DNA of 64,000 bases, taken from contig NZ_JBHLTP010000024.1 in assembly GCF_042434395.1 (NCBI RefSeq), positions 1 through 64,000 of the forward strand. The letters are read 5' to 3'. The notes under the pieces were generated by a model. The model was not told the origin of the DNA, did not search any database, and was given only the letters and a program-made list of their open reading frames with translations. Source of the stretch: Pontibacillus salicampi. Its GTDB lineage: Bacteria; Bacillota; Bacilli; Bacillales; BH030062. The translations under genes were made by a program, and so were the position numbers. Position 1 is the first letter of the stretch. Each line of letters begins with the position of its first letter. This document shows, one piece after another, positions 49,735-57,929 of the stretch.

Positions 49735-50551
49735 AGGAATCAATGCGCTTTTTCCCGAATTAGAAGCTGCTCAGGAAGAAAAGATACAGGAAGTAGCCGT
49801 TAAAGAGTGTCGTCCTAATCCTTATCAGCCAAGAAAGACATTTCAGTCTGAAGCAATCGAAGAACTAAAAGAATCTATTCTCCAGCATGGCATTTTACAA
49901 CCCCTCATCGTACGAAAGAGTATTAAAGGATATGAAATAGTAGTCGGAGAGAGACGTTTCCGGGCAGCCCAGGAGGCTGGTTTAACGAGCATACCGGTTG
50001 TCGTGCGGGAATTGGATGAGACGAACATGATGGAGCTTGCGTTGTTGGAAAATCTTCAACGGGAGGACTTAACACCTGTAGAAGAGGCTACGGCCTATTC
50101 CAATTTGATGAAAGAGCTGGATATGACCCAAGAGCAATTAGCTAAACGTCTAGGGAAAAGTCGTCCCCATGTGGCAAATCTAGTACGGCTCCTAGCCTTG
50201 CCAGAAGCCGTTATTGCTCTTATCAATAATGGGGAATTATCCATGGGTCATGGGAGAACGCTGCTAGGATTAAAAAATAAAGAGCAGATTATGACCGTGG
50301 TGGAAAAGGTGCGTAAAGAAGGGTTGAATGTACGTCAAACGGAACAGCTTATCATTCAGATGAATGAAAAGAATCAGAAGAAGAAAAAACGAAAGCCCCA
50401 AAAGGATGTATTCCTTCAGGAAAGAGAAACAGTGTTACAGGAACGCTTAGGCACGGGAGTATCTATTCATAAAGGAAAGCGAAAGGGCAAAATCGAAATT
50501 GAATTCTTCTCTGATGAAGATTTAGAACGTATATTGCACCTATTTGAATAA
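49715..50551 (+). CDS. spo0J: Chromosome partitioning protein Spo0J (ParB)
   Basis: A 278-residue CTP-dependent DNA clamp that loads at parS and recruits condensin. The N-terminal RGLGKGINALF contains the segment that stimulates Soj ATPase. The CTP-binding motifs GERRFRAAQ and ENLQREDLTPVEEA are present, with an HTH at TQEQLAKRLGKSRPHVANLVRLL and a C-terminal dimer domain. The ATG lies inside the soj 3' end, so translation is coupled. Two parS sites lie at 47811 and 50592, on either side of noc-soj-spo0J. Confidence 0.97.
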   Translation: MVRGLGKGINALFPELEAAQEEKIQEVAVKECRPNPYQPRKTFQSEAIEELKESILQHGILQPLIVRKSIKGYEIVVGERRFRAAQEAGLTSIPVVVRELDETNMMELALLENLQREDLTPVEEATAYSNLMKELDMTQEQLAKRLGKSRPHVANLVRLLALPEAVIALINNGELSMGHGRTLLGLKNKEQIMTVVEKVRKEGLNVRQTEQLIIQMNEKNQKKKKRKPQKDVFLQERETVLQERLGTGVSIHKGKRKGKIEIEFFSDEDLERILHLFE

Positions 50552-50560
50552 ACGGAGGAC

Positions 50561-50587
50561 AAGCCTGGTTAGAAGCCAGGCTTTTTC
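50561..50587 (+). terminator. Terminator after spo0J
   Basis: GCCTGG (50563-50568) pairs with CCAGGC (50576-50581), extended by an A-T pair at each side, followed by TTTTT. Confidence 0.75.
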
Positions 50588-50591
50588 CTTC

Positions 50592-50607
50592 TGTTTCACG
50601 TGAAACG
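50592..50607. promoter_or_regulatory. parS site downstream of spo0J
   Basis: TGTTTCACGTGAAACG matches the parS consensus in 15 of 16 positions (last base G instead of A). Confidence 0.88.
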
Positions 50608-50628
50608 GTTGGGTGAATGGAGGATGAG

Positions 50629-51336
50629 ATGGTCTTATTTGGGGCATTGATGAATGGTGCAGGAATCCTAATTGGAACGTGTGTCGGTTTATTCTTTCAT
50701 AACGTATCGGAGAAGATGAAGGAAACCATTATGAATGGTATTGGACTTGTCATACTGTTGATTGGCTTGCAGATGGCCGTTCAATCAGAGAATATTATCG
50801 TCCTTTTATTGAGCTTGTTGTTTGGAGCTATTATAGGGGAAAGGTGTCAAATAGAAGAGAGATTTGAGCAAATAGGAAAGTGGCTGGAGAACAGAATGGG
50901 TGCTCATCAGCAAACGAGCATTTCACGCGGCTTCATTACCGCCTCGCTCATCTTCGTGGTAGGAGCAATGGCAGTGGTGGGGGCTTTGGATAGTGGAATT
51001 AGAGGGGATCACGACATTCTGTTAACTAAGGCGATTATAGATGGATTTGTAGCTCTTGTGCTGACCACGACACTAGGGTTTGGCGTCGTGTTTTCTATTG
51101 TCCCTGTTCTCTTATACGAGGGCGGAATTGCTTTATTAGCCACGCAAATTGACAGATATATACCTGAAGCCTTTTTAGACGCATTTATTGTAGAAATGAC
51201 CGCAACTGGTGGCCTGTTGATTGTGGCTATAGGGTTGAATGTATTACATATTACCAACATAAGGGTGGCTAATCTCTTACCCTCCTTGCTGTTAGTAGGA
51301 CTCGTTCTCTACCTCACATCGTCCATAGGGTTGTAG
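50629..51336 (+). CDS. DUF554 family membrane protein (YqgA-like)
   Basis: A 235-residue polytopic membrane protein with about six hydrophobic segments. The DUF554 hallmarks NGAGILIGTCVGLFF at the N-terminus, FGAIIGE near residue 65 and GAMAVVGALDSGIRGDH in the middle are clear. Related proteins include E. coli YqgA; the transported substrate, if any, is unknown. The start is ATG 50629 with GGAGG 5 nt upstream; the ATG at 50617 lies before that site. It is convergent with yyaC. This gene is not part of the B. subtilis spo0J neighbourhood. Confidence 0.88.
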   Translation: MVLFGALMNGAGILIGTCVGLFFHNVSEKMKETIMNGIGLVILLIGLQMAVQSENIIVLLLSLLFGAIIGERCQIEERFEQIGKWLENRMGAHQQTSISRGFITASLIFVVGAMAVVGALDSGIRGDHDILLTKAIIDGFVALVLTTTLGFGVVFSIVPVLLYEGGIALLATQIDRYIPEAFLDAFIVEMTATGGLLIVAIGLNVLHITNIRVANLLPSLLLVGLVLYLTSSIGL

Positions 51337-51338
51337 TA

Positions 51339-51380
51339 CAACAAACTCCCAAACCGTCTAGGCTTGGGAGTTTGTTTTTG
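51339..51380. terminator. Bidirectional terminator between DUF554 gene and yyaC
   Basis: ACAAACTCCCAA (51341-51352) pairs with TTGGGAGTTTGT (51364-51375) with T-rich flanks on both strands. Confidence 0.88.
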
Positions 51381-51383
51381 TGT

Positions 51384-52019
51384 TTATTCCTTTACTGGTG
51401 TGAACCAATTCCATTTTTTCTGATCGTTTTCGGTTTTAGCAGCCGTTGCTTGTGCAGACAAGGCAAGCTGTCTGTCGAAAGCCTTTACTGTTTCAGCGAC
51501 TTGTTTGGCCATCTGCATAACCGTGTGAAGTCTTGTGTTTTGTAATACAAAATATTCCATAAATCCACTCACATTTACAACCCCGGTAATATGAATATCT
51601 CCTACATCTGGAAGCTGCTTCTTTACAGCTAATCCAGGTTTAACCGGTCCATTTCCTAAAATAATATTTCCGACAGAGGAAACTTTTCCAAGGCAAGCGT
51701 CCACTCCAATAATATATGGGTTTTGATGGGCTTCTTGAATAGCCGCTAGTTTATCCACCAAATTGACTGCGTGTACAGGTTCATCAAGCGTTCCGTAAAC
51801 GGAGATGTGTTTGAGGCTGCGCTCCTCTAATAGAGTTCCTATGAGAGGGCCGAGCGAGTCACCCGTCGATCGATCGGTACCGATACAGACAATAACAATT
51901 TCCCGGTTGGCAGGTACCCATTCCTTCAACGTTTCCGTTAAATGTAACCGTAGCTTTTCATCTTTATAATGATAGCGCTCTTCCTGCTTTTGAGAAAAAA
52001 GTCTCCTCTTTAGATTCAT
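51384..52019 (-). CDS. yyaC: Sporulation-associated protein YyaC (GPR-like fold)
   Basis: A 211-residue protein of the YyaC family, related in fold to the germination protease GPR and hydrogenase maturation proteases. Conserved parts: VIVCIGTDRSTGDSLGPLIG (about 42-61), GTLDEPVHAVNL, GVDACLGK, and GDIHITGVVNVSGFMEYFVLQNTRLHTVM. B. subtilis yyaC lies next to spo0J and is expressed in sporulation; its substrate is not known. It is the only leftward gene right of oriC in this window apart from none other of note, so it is transcribed toward the origin. Confidence 0.92.
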   Translation of the reverse strand: MNLKRRLFSQKQEERYHYKDEKLRLHLTETLKEWVPANREIVIVCIGTDRSTGDSLGPLIGTLLEERSLKHISVYGTLDEPVHAVNLVDKLAAIQEAHQNPYIIGVDACLGKVSSVGNIILGNGPVKPGLAVKKQLPDVGDIHITGVVNVSGFMEYFVLQNTRLHTVMQMAKQVAETVKAFDRQLALSAQATAAKTENDQKKWNWFTPVKE

Positions 52020-52109
52020 AGCTTTTCCTCCGTAGTCATAATGTTATTAGTATACAGCTGTTTTCGCCGATCTATACATAGCCGAAGAAAGAAGGTAGGA
52101 GGAAAAGGG

Positions 52110-53126
52110 ATGATACGTGCTGGAATGAAATGGATGTTTTTAATTATTGGGACGATGATTGGGGCCGGATATGCCTCTGGTAGAGAGCTATGGCAGTTTT
52201 TTGGTCATGAAAGTGGACTTGCTATCCTGTTGTTTACTATTTTTTTTACGGTATCCTGCCATGTCATTTTGAGTATTAGCTACCACAAGCAATCCACCCA
52301 CTACCTTCCTGTTCTTCAGACCATTGTAGGGAAAAAATTAACGCTGCTTTACGATGGGATGATTATTTTATATTTATTTACGACGACTGTTATTATGCTT
52401 GCTGGAAGCGGAGCAACCTGGCAAGCCTTCCATTTTTCGTATTGGGTAGGAATTGTGGCGATAGCTATCCCGCTCGTACTCGTGTTTGTGTGGGATATAA
52501 AAGGGATACTGTCCTTGAATGTTGTTATTCTGCCGCTCTTAATTGGCGGTCTTTTGTATGTGTTGATATTATTTTCAGTGCAACAGGAGCTGTCTATTTT
52601 CTCTCATTTGGAGGAGCAGCGAAATTGGCCTGCCTCCATTCCCTTCACCGCCTTAAATATCCTTCCACTTATAGCGGTGCTTGGTGCCATTGGCAATAAG
52701 CTTAATTCGAAAGGGGAAATATGGATTGCCAGTGTCGGAAGCGGCGTTTTGTTAGGCAGTATATCGTTTATTTATAACAATAGTCTCATTCAAATAGCAG
52801 ATGATATATTACTGTATGAAATTCCCCTGTTCGCCATACTTAAACATTACCCATACGAGATGTTCCTGTTCATTTCCATGCTGTTATGGATTGCAATCTT
52901 CACGACTGCTGCCTCTGGGGTTCTCGGTTTGATTACACGCTTTCGCTCCAGGTTGACGGGACCGTTATGGCTATTAGCCTTTGGAACTGTTGTGCTCATG
53001 ATTCCTTTAACCAGTATCGGTTTCTCAACATTAATTACCTTTCTCTACCCGTTATATGGCTTGTTAAATCTATATGTCTTGTCCTGCCTCTTGCTCTACC
53101 CGTTTTCAAATCGATACAAATCCTAG
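52110..53126 (+). CDS. YkvI-like polytopic membrane protein
   Basis: A 338-residue integral membrane protein with about ten hydrophobic segments. The first, 'FLIIGTMIGAGYASGRELWQFFG', resembles helix 1 of LeuT-fold amino-acid/cation transporters, and the whole matches the YkvI family of uncharacterised Firmicute membrane proteins. Transport of a small organic ion is a guess. The start is ATG 52110 behind AGGAGG; an in-frame opening at 52041 has no site. The region between yyaC and ychF is variable among Bacillaceae, and this gene is one of its local occupants. Confidence 0.8.
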   Translation: MIRAGMKWMFLIIGTMIGAGYASGRELWQFFGHESGLAILLFTIFFTVSCHVILSISYHKQSTHYLPVLQTIVGKKLTLLYDGMIILYLFTTTVIMLAGSGATWQAFHFSYWVGIVAIAIPLVLVFVWDIKGILSLNVVILPLLIGGLLYVLILFSVQQELSIFSHLEEQRNWPASIPFTALNILPLIAVLGAIGNKLNSKGEIWIASVGSGVLLGSISFIYNNSLIQIADDILLYEIPLFAILKHYPYEMFLFISMLLWIAIFTTAASGVLGLITRFRSRLTGPLWLLAFGTVVLMIPLTSIGFSTLITFLYPLYGLLNLYVLSCLLLYPFSNRYKS

Positions 53127-53184
53127 CTAAAACCTGTTACAATGGGTTATTATAGCAACGGTGACGGAGAGGTGGGATAGAGGT

Positions 53185-54072
53185 TTGGATTGGTTACAGC
53201 GAGAATTCGAGGATTTTTATGAATATATTACTGGACCGGAGCTTTGGGTGAACATTGGGCAAAAGATGTTAACCATTCTTCTTATTTTATTTCTGTCCGT
53301 TTTGGTCATTCGCGTCGGTAAGAAGGTTATTCAGAATATGTTTAACCGACGGAAGCGGGGACCGTTTCAAATTACAGCAAGACGAGAGAATACTCTGATT
53401 AAACTGTTGGAAAACACGCTGACCTACGCTGTTTATTTTGGTGCCGCAATCATGGTGCTGCAAAACGTCGGAATTGACGTATCAGCAATGCTTGCAGGGG
53501 CAGGGATTGCTGGGCTTGCCATAGGCTTTGGGGCTCAAAACCTTGTGAAAGATGTAATTACAGGGTTTTTTATCATTTTTGAGGATCAGTTTTCTGTGGG
53601 GGATTACATTCTTATTTCAGATAAGGAAGGCTTTGTAGAGGAAATCGGTCTTAGAACGACTAAAATTAAGCACTGGACAGGGAAGCTATTTATCATACCT
53701 AATGGAAGTATTGATGAAGTAACCAACTATTCTATTCATAACAGCATTGCTGTGGTCGATATCAGTATTGCCTATGAAGGAGATATCGCCAGGGCTGAGG
53801 AAGTCATTGAAGAGCTTCTTAAGGAGCTTCCGGCTCATCATGCTGAAATAACTGGTGTACCCGAGCTGCTGGGAGTGCAAAATCTTGGCTCCTCTGATGT
53901 AGTATTGAGGGTAATTGCCGAGACCGAGCCGATGATGCATTGGTATATAGCTCGTATAATTAGAAAAGAGCTGAAAAATAGATTGGACGAGCGTGGAATT
54001 GAAATTCCATTCCCGCGTCTCGTCATGTATAGCAGAAATGAGGAAGAGGATATAGAAATTCCAGAACGTTAG
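53185..54072 (+). CDS. Mechanosensitive channel of small conductance (MscS family)
   Basis: A 295-residue MscS-type channel. There are three membrane segments: about 22-44, 70-92, and the pore helix with the alanine/glycine packing pattern AMLAGAGIAGLAIGFGAQNLVKD. The beta domain (GDYILISDKEGFVEEIGLRTTKIK and IIPNGSI) and cytoplasmic cage follow. It opens on hypo-osmotic shock to release solutes, which suits a halotolerant host. The start is uncertain: I chose TTG 53185, 8 nt after GAGAGGTGGG. A GTG at 53161 in frame has no ribosome site. Confidence 0.93.
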   Translation: MDWLQREFEDFYEYITGPELWVNIGQKMLTILLILFLSVLVIRVGKKVIQNMFNRRKRGPFQITARRENTLIKLLENTLTYAVYFGAAIMVLQNVGIDVSAMLAGAGIAGLAIGFGAQNLVKDVITGFFIIFEDQFSVGDYILISDKEGFVEEIGLRTTKIKHWTGKLFIIPNGSIDEVTNYSIHNSIAVVDISIAYEGDIARAEEVIEELLKELPAHHAEITGVPELLGVQNLGSSDVVLRVIAETEPMMHWYIARIIRKELKNRLDERGIEIPFPRLVMYSRNEEEDIEIPER

Positions 54073-54089
54073 GGGAGGTAGCAGGAACC

Positions 54090-54293
54090 ATGACAGAAAA
54101 AGAATATGGCTTAAACGATGTAGTACAAATGAAAAAGGCGCACCCTTGTGGGGAGAATCGCTGGAAAATCATACGCTTAGGAATGGACATAAGAATTAAG
54201 TGTGAAGGCTGTGGTCATAGTGTTCTAATCCCCCGCCGTCGCTTCGATAGTAAAATGAAGAAAGTGTTGGAAAAAGCGGATCAAGAATCTTAA
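54090..54293 (+). CDS. DUF951 family protein (YyzM-like)
   Basis: A 67-residue protein of the DUF951 family: LNDVVQMKKAHPCGENRWKIIRLGMDIRIKCEGCGHSVLIPRR in short pieces shows the HPCG and CEGCGH motifs, which with three cysteines and a histidine suggest a small metal-bound OB- or S1-like fold. It lies 17 bp after mscS and is followed by a terminator, then ychF. The function is not known; its position upstream of ychF is conserved in many Firmicutes. Confidence 0.88.
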   Translation: MTEKEYGLNDVVQMKKAHPCGENRWKIIRLGMDIRIKCEGCGHSVLIPRRRFDSKMKKVLEKADQES

Positions 54294-54375
54294 CCAAATA
54301 ATGGGATGAAAAGAAAAAAACGTGTAACAGCAGAGAGCGAGCCTGCGATAATATTGTTTGGTACTAAAGAAACGA

Positions 54376-54412
54376 GAAAAACAAGGGAGACACATACCCT
54401 TGTTTTTCTTAT
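54376..54412 (+). terminator. Terminator after the DUF951 gene
   Basis: AACAAGGG (54380-54387) pairs with CCCTTGTT (54397-54404), followed by TTTCTTATTT. Confidence 0.8.
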
Positions 54413-54513
54413 TTAGATAGCTTGTCATTTTATAGTACAGTATCTATAATTGGAATGACTGTGATACGTTAAGATGAAGAGATAGACAGGAAATCCTTAA
54501 GGAGTGTAATAAT

Positions 54514-55614
54514 ATGTCACTTACAGCAGGAATTGTAGGTTTACCTAACGTAGGGAAATCAACACTATTTAATGCTATAACACAAGCTGGAGCGGAATCA
54601 GCTAACTATCCGTTTTGTACGATAGATCCAAACGTTGGTATCGTGGAGGTCCCAGATGCTCGTTTGCAAAAACTAACAGAGCTTGTGAATCCGAAAAAAA
54701 CGATTCCAACAGCCTTTGAATTTACCGATATTGCAGGTATTGTTAAAGGTGCAAGTAAAGGAGAGGGACTAGGTAACCAATTCCTTTCCCACATTCGCCA
54801 GGTGGATGCAATATGTCATGTGGTACGAGGCTTTGATGACGATAACATCACGCACGTATCCGGAGGGGTGAACCCTATTGAGGACATTGAGACGATTAAC
54901 CTGGAGCTTATACTAGCGGATCTTGAATCTGTTACAAAGCGTCTGGAGCGTGTACAAAAGCTCGTTCGTCAAAAGGACAAGGAAGCTTTAGCAGAGCATG
55001 CAGTTCTAGAGAAAATCAAAGAAGCTTTAGAAAATGAAACACCAGCCCGTGCCGTTGAGTTTACAGAGGAGCAGCAAAAGATTGTAAAAGGCCTGCACCT
55101 TTTAACATCTAAACCTATCCTTTATGTAGCTAATGTGGGAGAAGATGAGATAGCTGACCCGAGTGAAAACAAGTATGTACAGGCTATTGAGGAATACGCA
55201 GCTAATGAAGGAGCACAAGTGATTGTTGTTTGTGCCAAAATAGAATCTGAAATAGCTGAGCTTGAAGGGGAAGAGAAAGCAGAGTTCCTTGACGAGCTGG
55301 GTATTGAAGAATCAGGATTAGATCAACTAATCAAAGCAACCTACAATTTATTAGGGCTTGCAACGTACTTTACTGCAGGCGAACAAGAAGTAAGAGCGTG
55401 GACGTTCAAAGAAGGCATGACAGCTCCTCAGGCTGCTGGCATTATTCACAGTGACTTCGAACGAGGCTTTATCCGTGCTGAGACCGTAGCGTATGACGAT
55501 TTAGTGAATGCTGGTAAAATGTCCGTAGCAAAAGAACAAGGCAACGTCCGTTTAGAGGGTAAAGAGTATCTTGTAAAAGATGGCGACGTCATTCATTTCC
55601 GATTTAATGTGTAG
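54514..55614 (+). CDS. ychF: Redox-regulated ATPase YchF
   Basis: A 366-residue Obg-family P-loop protein that prefers ATP over GTP and associates with ribosomes. Walker A GLPNVGKST is at about 8-16; the G4 position has NVGE instead of NKxD, which explains the ATP preference. A helical insertion lies at about 125-200, and a C-terminal TGS-like domain carries EVRAWTF and KDGDVIHFRFNV. Length is typical (366). It is monocistronic upstream of the rpsF operon, as yyaF is in B. subtilis. Confidence 0.96.
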   Translation: MSLTAGIVGLPNVGKSTLFNAITQAGAESANYPFCTIDPNVGIVEVPDARLQKLTELVNPKKTIPTAFEFTDIAGIVKGASKGEGLGNQFLSHIRQVDAICHVVRGFDDDNITHVSGGVNPIEDIETINLELILADLESVTKRLERVQKLVRQKDKEALAEHAVLEKIKEALENETPARAVEFTEEQQKIVKGLHLLTSKPILYVANVGEDEIADPSENKYVQAIEEYAANEGAQVIVVCAKIESEIAELEGEEKAEFLDELGIEESGLDQLIKATYNLLGLATYFTAGEQEVRAWTFKEGMTAPQAAGIIHSDFERGFIRAETVAYDDLVNAGKMSVAKEQGNVRLEGKEYLVKDGDVIHFRFNV

Positions 55615-55631
55615 CGCATTAAGGTATCCTA

Positions 55632-55660
55632 TTGTAATATGAAAGAAACTTTGATATAAT
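55632..55660 (+). promoter_or_regulatory. Promoter of rpsF-ssbA-rpsR
   Basis: TTGTAA (55632-55637), 17-nt spacer, TATAAT (55655-55660). The transcript leader of about 70 nt leads to rpsF. Confidence 0.75.
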
Positions 55661-55687
55661 ACAACATTGTGAGTAATCAGAGCGAAT

Positions 55688-55728
55688 TACTCCTTGCCCG
55701 AGAAGGGCCGTTAAGTCCAAAAGGAGGT
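55688..55728 (+). promoter_or_regulatory. rpsF leader, likely S6:S18 autoregulatory RNA
   Basis: CTCCTT (55690-55695) can pair with AAGGAG (55721-55726), which is the rpsF ribosome-binding site. An inner GCCC/GGGC helix (55696-55699 with 55705-55708) leaves the sequence CCG exposed. The S6:S18 leader motif of bacterial rpsF operons contains a conserved CCG presented in this way. Pairing would hide the ribosome site when S6:S18 is bound. Confidence 0.65.
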
Positions 55729-55736
55729 GAAGACGG

Positions 55737-56027
55737 ATGAGAAATTATGAAATTATGTACATCATCCGCCCTAACATTGATGAGGAATCTCAGAAATCAG
55801 TTATCGAGCGTTTCAATAACGTCCTAACTGAAAATGGTGCGGAGATTAAAGAAACAGAAGAAGTTGGCAAACGTCGTCTTGCATATGAAATCAACGATTT
55901 TCGTGATGGTTTCTATGTAGTTGTTAAATTCGACGGCGATCGTGAAGCGATCAATGAATTTGATCGTCTTGCTAAATATTCTGATGACATTATTCGTCAT
56001 ATCGCTGTACGCGAAGACGATCAATAA
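55737..56027 (+). CDS. rpsF: 30S ribosomal protein S6
   Basis: A 96-residue S6: begins MRNYEIMYIIRPNIDEE and has the ferredoxin-like core VGKRRLAYEINDFRDGFYV. AAGGAGGTGA precedes the ATG. It is the first gene of rpsF-ssbA-rpsR, and with S18 it likely controls its own leader. Confidence 0.98.
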   Translation: MRNYEIMYIIRPNIDEESQKSVIERFNNVLTENGAEIKETEEVGKRRLAYEINDFRDGFYVVVKFDGDREAINEFDRLAKYSDDIIRHIAVREDDQ

Positions 56028-56038
56028 GGAGTGGTTCT

Positions 56039-56506
56039 GTGTTAAATCGTGTCGTTCTTGTCGGCAGATTAACTAAGGATCCTGATTTGCGCTATACACC
56101 AAACGGAGTAGCCGTTGCGAACTTTACTATTGCAGTAAATCGCCCTTTTACTAGTCAACAAGGTGGCAAGGATGCAGACTTCATTAACTGTGTAGTGTGG
56201 CGTCGAGCTGCCGAGAACCTTGCGAACTATATGAAAAAGGGGAACATGGTCGGTGTTGATGGACGCTTACAAAGCCGTAGCTTTGATAACCAGGAAGGCA
56301 AGAGAGTTTTTGTAACAGAAGTTGTAGCAGACAGCGTACAATTCCTAGAAACAAAAGGCTCTTCCGGTGGCGGAGCTCCACAACAGCAAGGATTCCAGCC
56401 AAACCAGAACCAAGGCAACTCTAACAACCAACAACAGACGCAAAATGACCCATTCGCAGATAATGGGGAACCTATAGATATTTCGGACGATGATTTACCA
56501 TTCTAA
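56039..56506 (+). CDS. ssbA: Single-stranded DNA-binding protein SsbA
   Basis: A 155-residue essential SSB. The OB fold covers about 1-107 (LNRVVLVGRLTKDPDLRYTP, FINCVVWRRAAENLANYMKKG). The glutamine/asparagine-rich linker (about 112-143) is followed by the acidic tip ISDDDLPF, which docks partner proteins such as RecG, PriA and DnaE. The start codon is GTG behind AAGGAG. It lies 11 bp after rpsF. Confidence 0.98.
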   Translation: MLNRVVLVGRLTKDPDLRYTPNGVAVANFTIAVNRPFTSQQGGKDADFINCVVWRRAAENLANYMKKGNMVGVDGRLQSRSFDNQEGKRVFVTEVVADSVQFLETKGSSGGGAPQQQGFQPNQNQGNSNNQQQTQNDPFADNGEPIDISDDDLPF

Positions 56507-56531
56507 ACTAAATTGAAGGAGGTCATACACT

Positions 56532-56759
56532 ATGGCTCGTCGTGGTCGCGCGAAGCGTAAAAAAGTGTGCTTTTTCACAGCGAACGGAATTACACACATC
56601 GATTATAAAGATGTTGATCTTTTAAAGCGTTTTGTATCAGAACGTGGAAAGATTCTTCCTCGCCGTGTAACAGGCACTTCTGCAAAATACCAGCGTAAAT
56701 TAACAAGAGCAATCAAACGTGCACGTCAAATGGCTCTATTGCCTTACGTGAACGATTAA
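56532..56759 (+). CDS. rpsR: 30S ribosomal protein S18
   Basis: A 75-residue basic S18: VDLLKRFVSERGKILPRRVTG and TSAKYQRKLTRAIKRARQMALLP are invariant. GAAGGAGGT precedes the ATG. It is the last gene of the rpsF operon and is followed by a strong terminator. Confidence 0.98.
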   Translation: MARRGRAKRKKVCFFTANGITHIDYKDVDLLKRFVSERGKILPRRVTGTSAKYQRKLTRAIKRARQMALLPYVND

Positions 56760-56782
56760 TTTGCTCATTCTATTGAACGGAA

Positions 56783-56814
56783 AAGCACAGCACTCATGGC
56801 TGTGCTTTTTTCAT
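56783..56814 (+). terminator. Terminator after rpsR
   Basis: AAAGCACAGC pairs perfectly with GCTGTGCTTT around ACTCATG, followed by TTT. Confidence 0.92.
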
Positions 56815-56971
56815 ACAATTTAGTAACATATAAAGGGAAAGAAAAGATAGATTCAGCAGGAAAAAAAGGATATTGTATAAAAGAAGTAGAATTGAACAGG
56901 AAGGCTCCATTTGGTATCTTTAATACGAGTACTTAAACTGGCAGCTAGATGTTAGAGGAGAGCAATGTAGC

Positions 56972-57898
56972 ATGAAACAAACCAATCCATTACGTGAAGG
57001 GGTTATGTATGGGGGTATTTATCTCGTCTTGTTATGCTTGATTGCATTTGTACCAGGAATCGGGATACTGGGAACCATCATACTGCCTCTTCCGTTTTTA
57101 CTGTTTGCGGCGAGATGGGATATCAGGATATCATTTGCTTTTTCCTTTCTCGTTATCGCATTATCTCTACTTGTCCTATACCCGGCGTTACCTATGGTAA
57201 TGGTGGCTGTAACGGGCGGATTGGCGCTTGGTATAGCGCTGAAACAAGATAAATCGCCATACGAAGCCTGGGCCCAGGGTGCTGCTGGCTTTGTTGTGGG
57301 TATTTTACTGTTTTATGTATTGTCATTATGGTTATTCCAGGTAAACTGGATTACTCAGTTTAACCAGTATATGACGGAGTCTATGGAAACTTCTCGTCAG
57401 ATGTTAGAATCAATAAGCGGAACTATATCTGAGGAACGAGTGCAACTATTAGAAGAGCAAGCTAATCAACTTTCCTTATTGCTCCCAAGCTTTATGGGGA
57501 TATTCTCTATTGTGATAGCTTTTCTAACATTGTGGATTGGCTTTAAGGTGCATAATAAAGTATATAAGACTTCCTATGCATTTCCGCCGGTTAGGGAATT
57601 GACCTTACCGAAAGTGCTGCTGTGGTATCACTTGATTGCAGTCATAGCCACTTGGATTAATGCTGAATCAGGCACTATGTTATACGAAGCTACTCAGAAT
57701 ATATATACCTTGACTGGTTTCTTTATGACCCTGCAGGGCATTACGTTTATTTTTGCCTATGCGCATGCAAAAAAATTACCAAAGATATTTTCTATCATAG
57801 GTGTCATTGTAGGGGCGACATTGCTCGTTTATCCTATTATGATCTTAGGTATAATTGATTTGGGCTTTTCATTAAGGGAGCGTATAAAGAAGAACTAA
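56972..57898 (+). CDS. yybS: YybS family membrane protein (DUF2232)
   Basis: A 308-residue polytopic membrane protein with about eight hydrophobic segments, matching the DUF2232/YybS family found directly upstream of gdpP in Bacillales. N-terminal LREGVMYGGIYLVLL and a soluble loop at about 130-170 (NQYMTESMETSRQML) are family-like. Some DUF2232 members resemble substrate-binding components of energy-coupling transporters, but no function is proven. An AGAGGAG-type site lies upstream of the ATG. Confidence 0.88.
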   Translation: MKQTNPLREGVMYGGIYLVLLCLIAFVPGIGILGTIILPLPFLLFAARWDIRISFAFSFLVIALSLLVLYPALPMVMVAVTGGLALGIALKQDKSPYEAWAQGAAGFVVGILLFYVLSLWLFQVNWITQFNQYMTESMETSRQMLESISGTISEERVQLLEEQANQLSLLLPSFMGIFSIVIAFLTLWIGFKVHNKVYKTSYAFPPVRELTLPKVLLWYHLIAVIATWINAESGTMLYEATQNIYTLTGFFMTLQGITFIFAYAHAKKLPKIFSIIGVIVGATLLVYPIMILGIIDLGFSLRERIKKN

Positions 57899-57929
57899 GG
57901 TTCGACAATTAGTGTAGGAGATGACGGTC

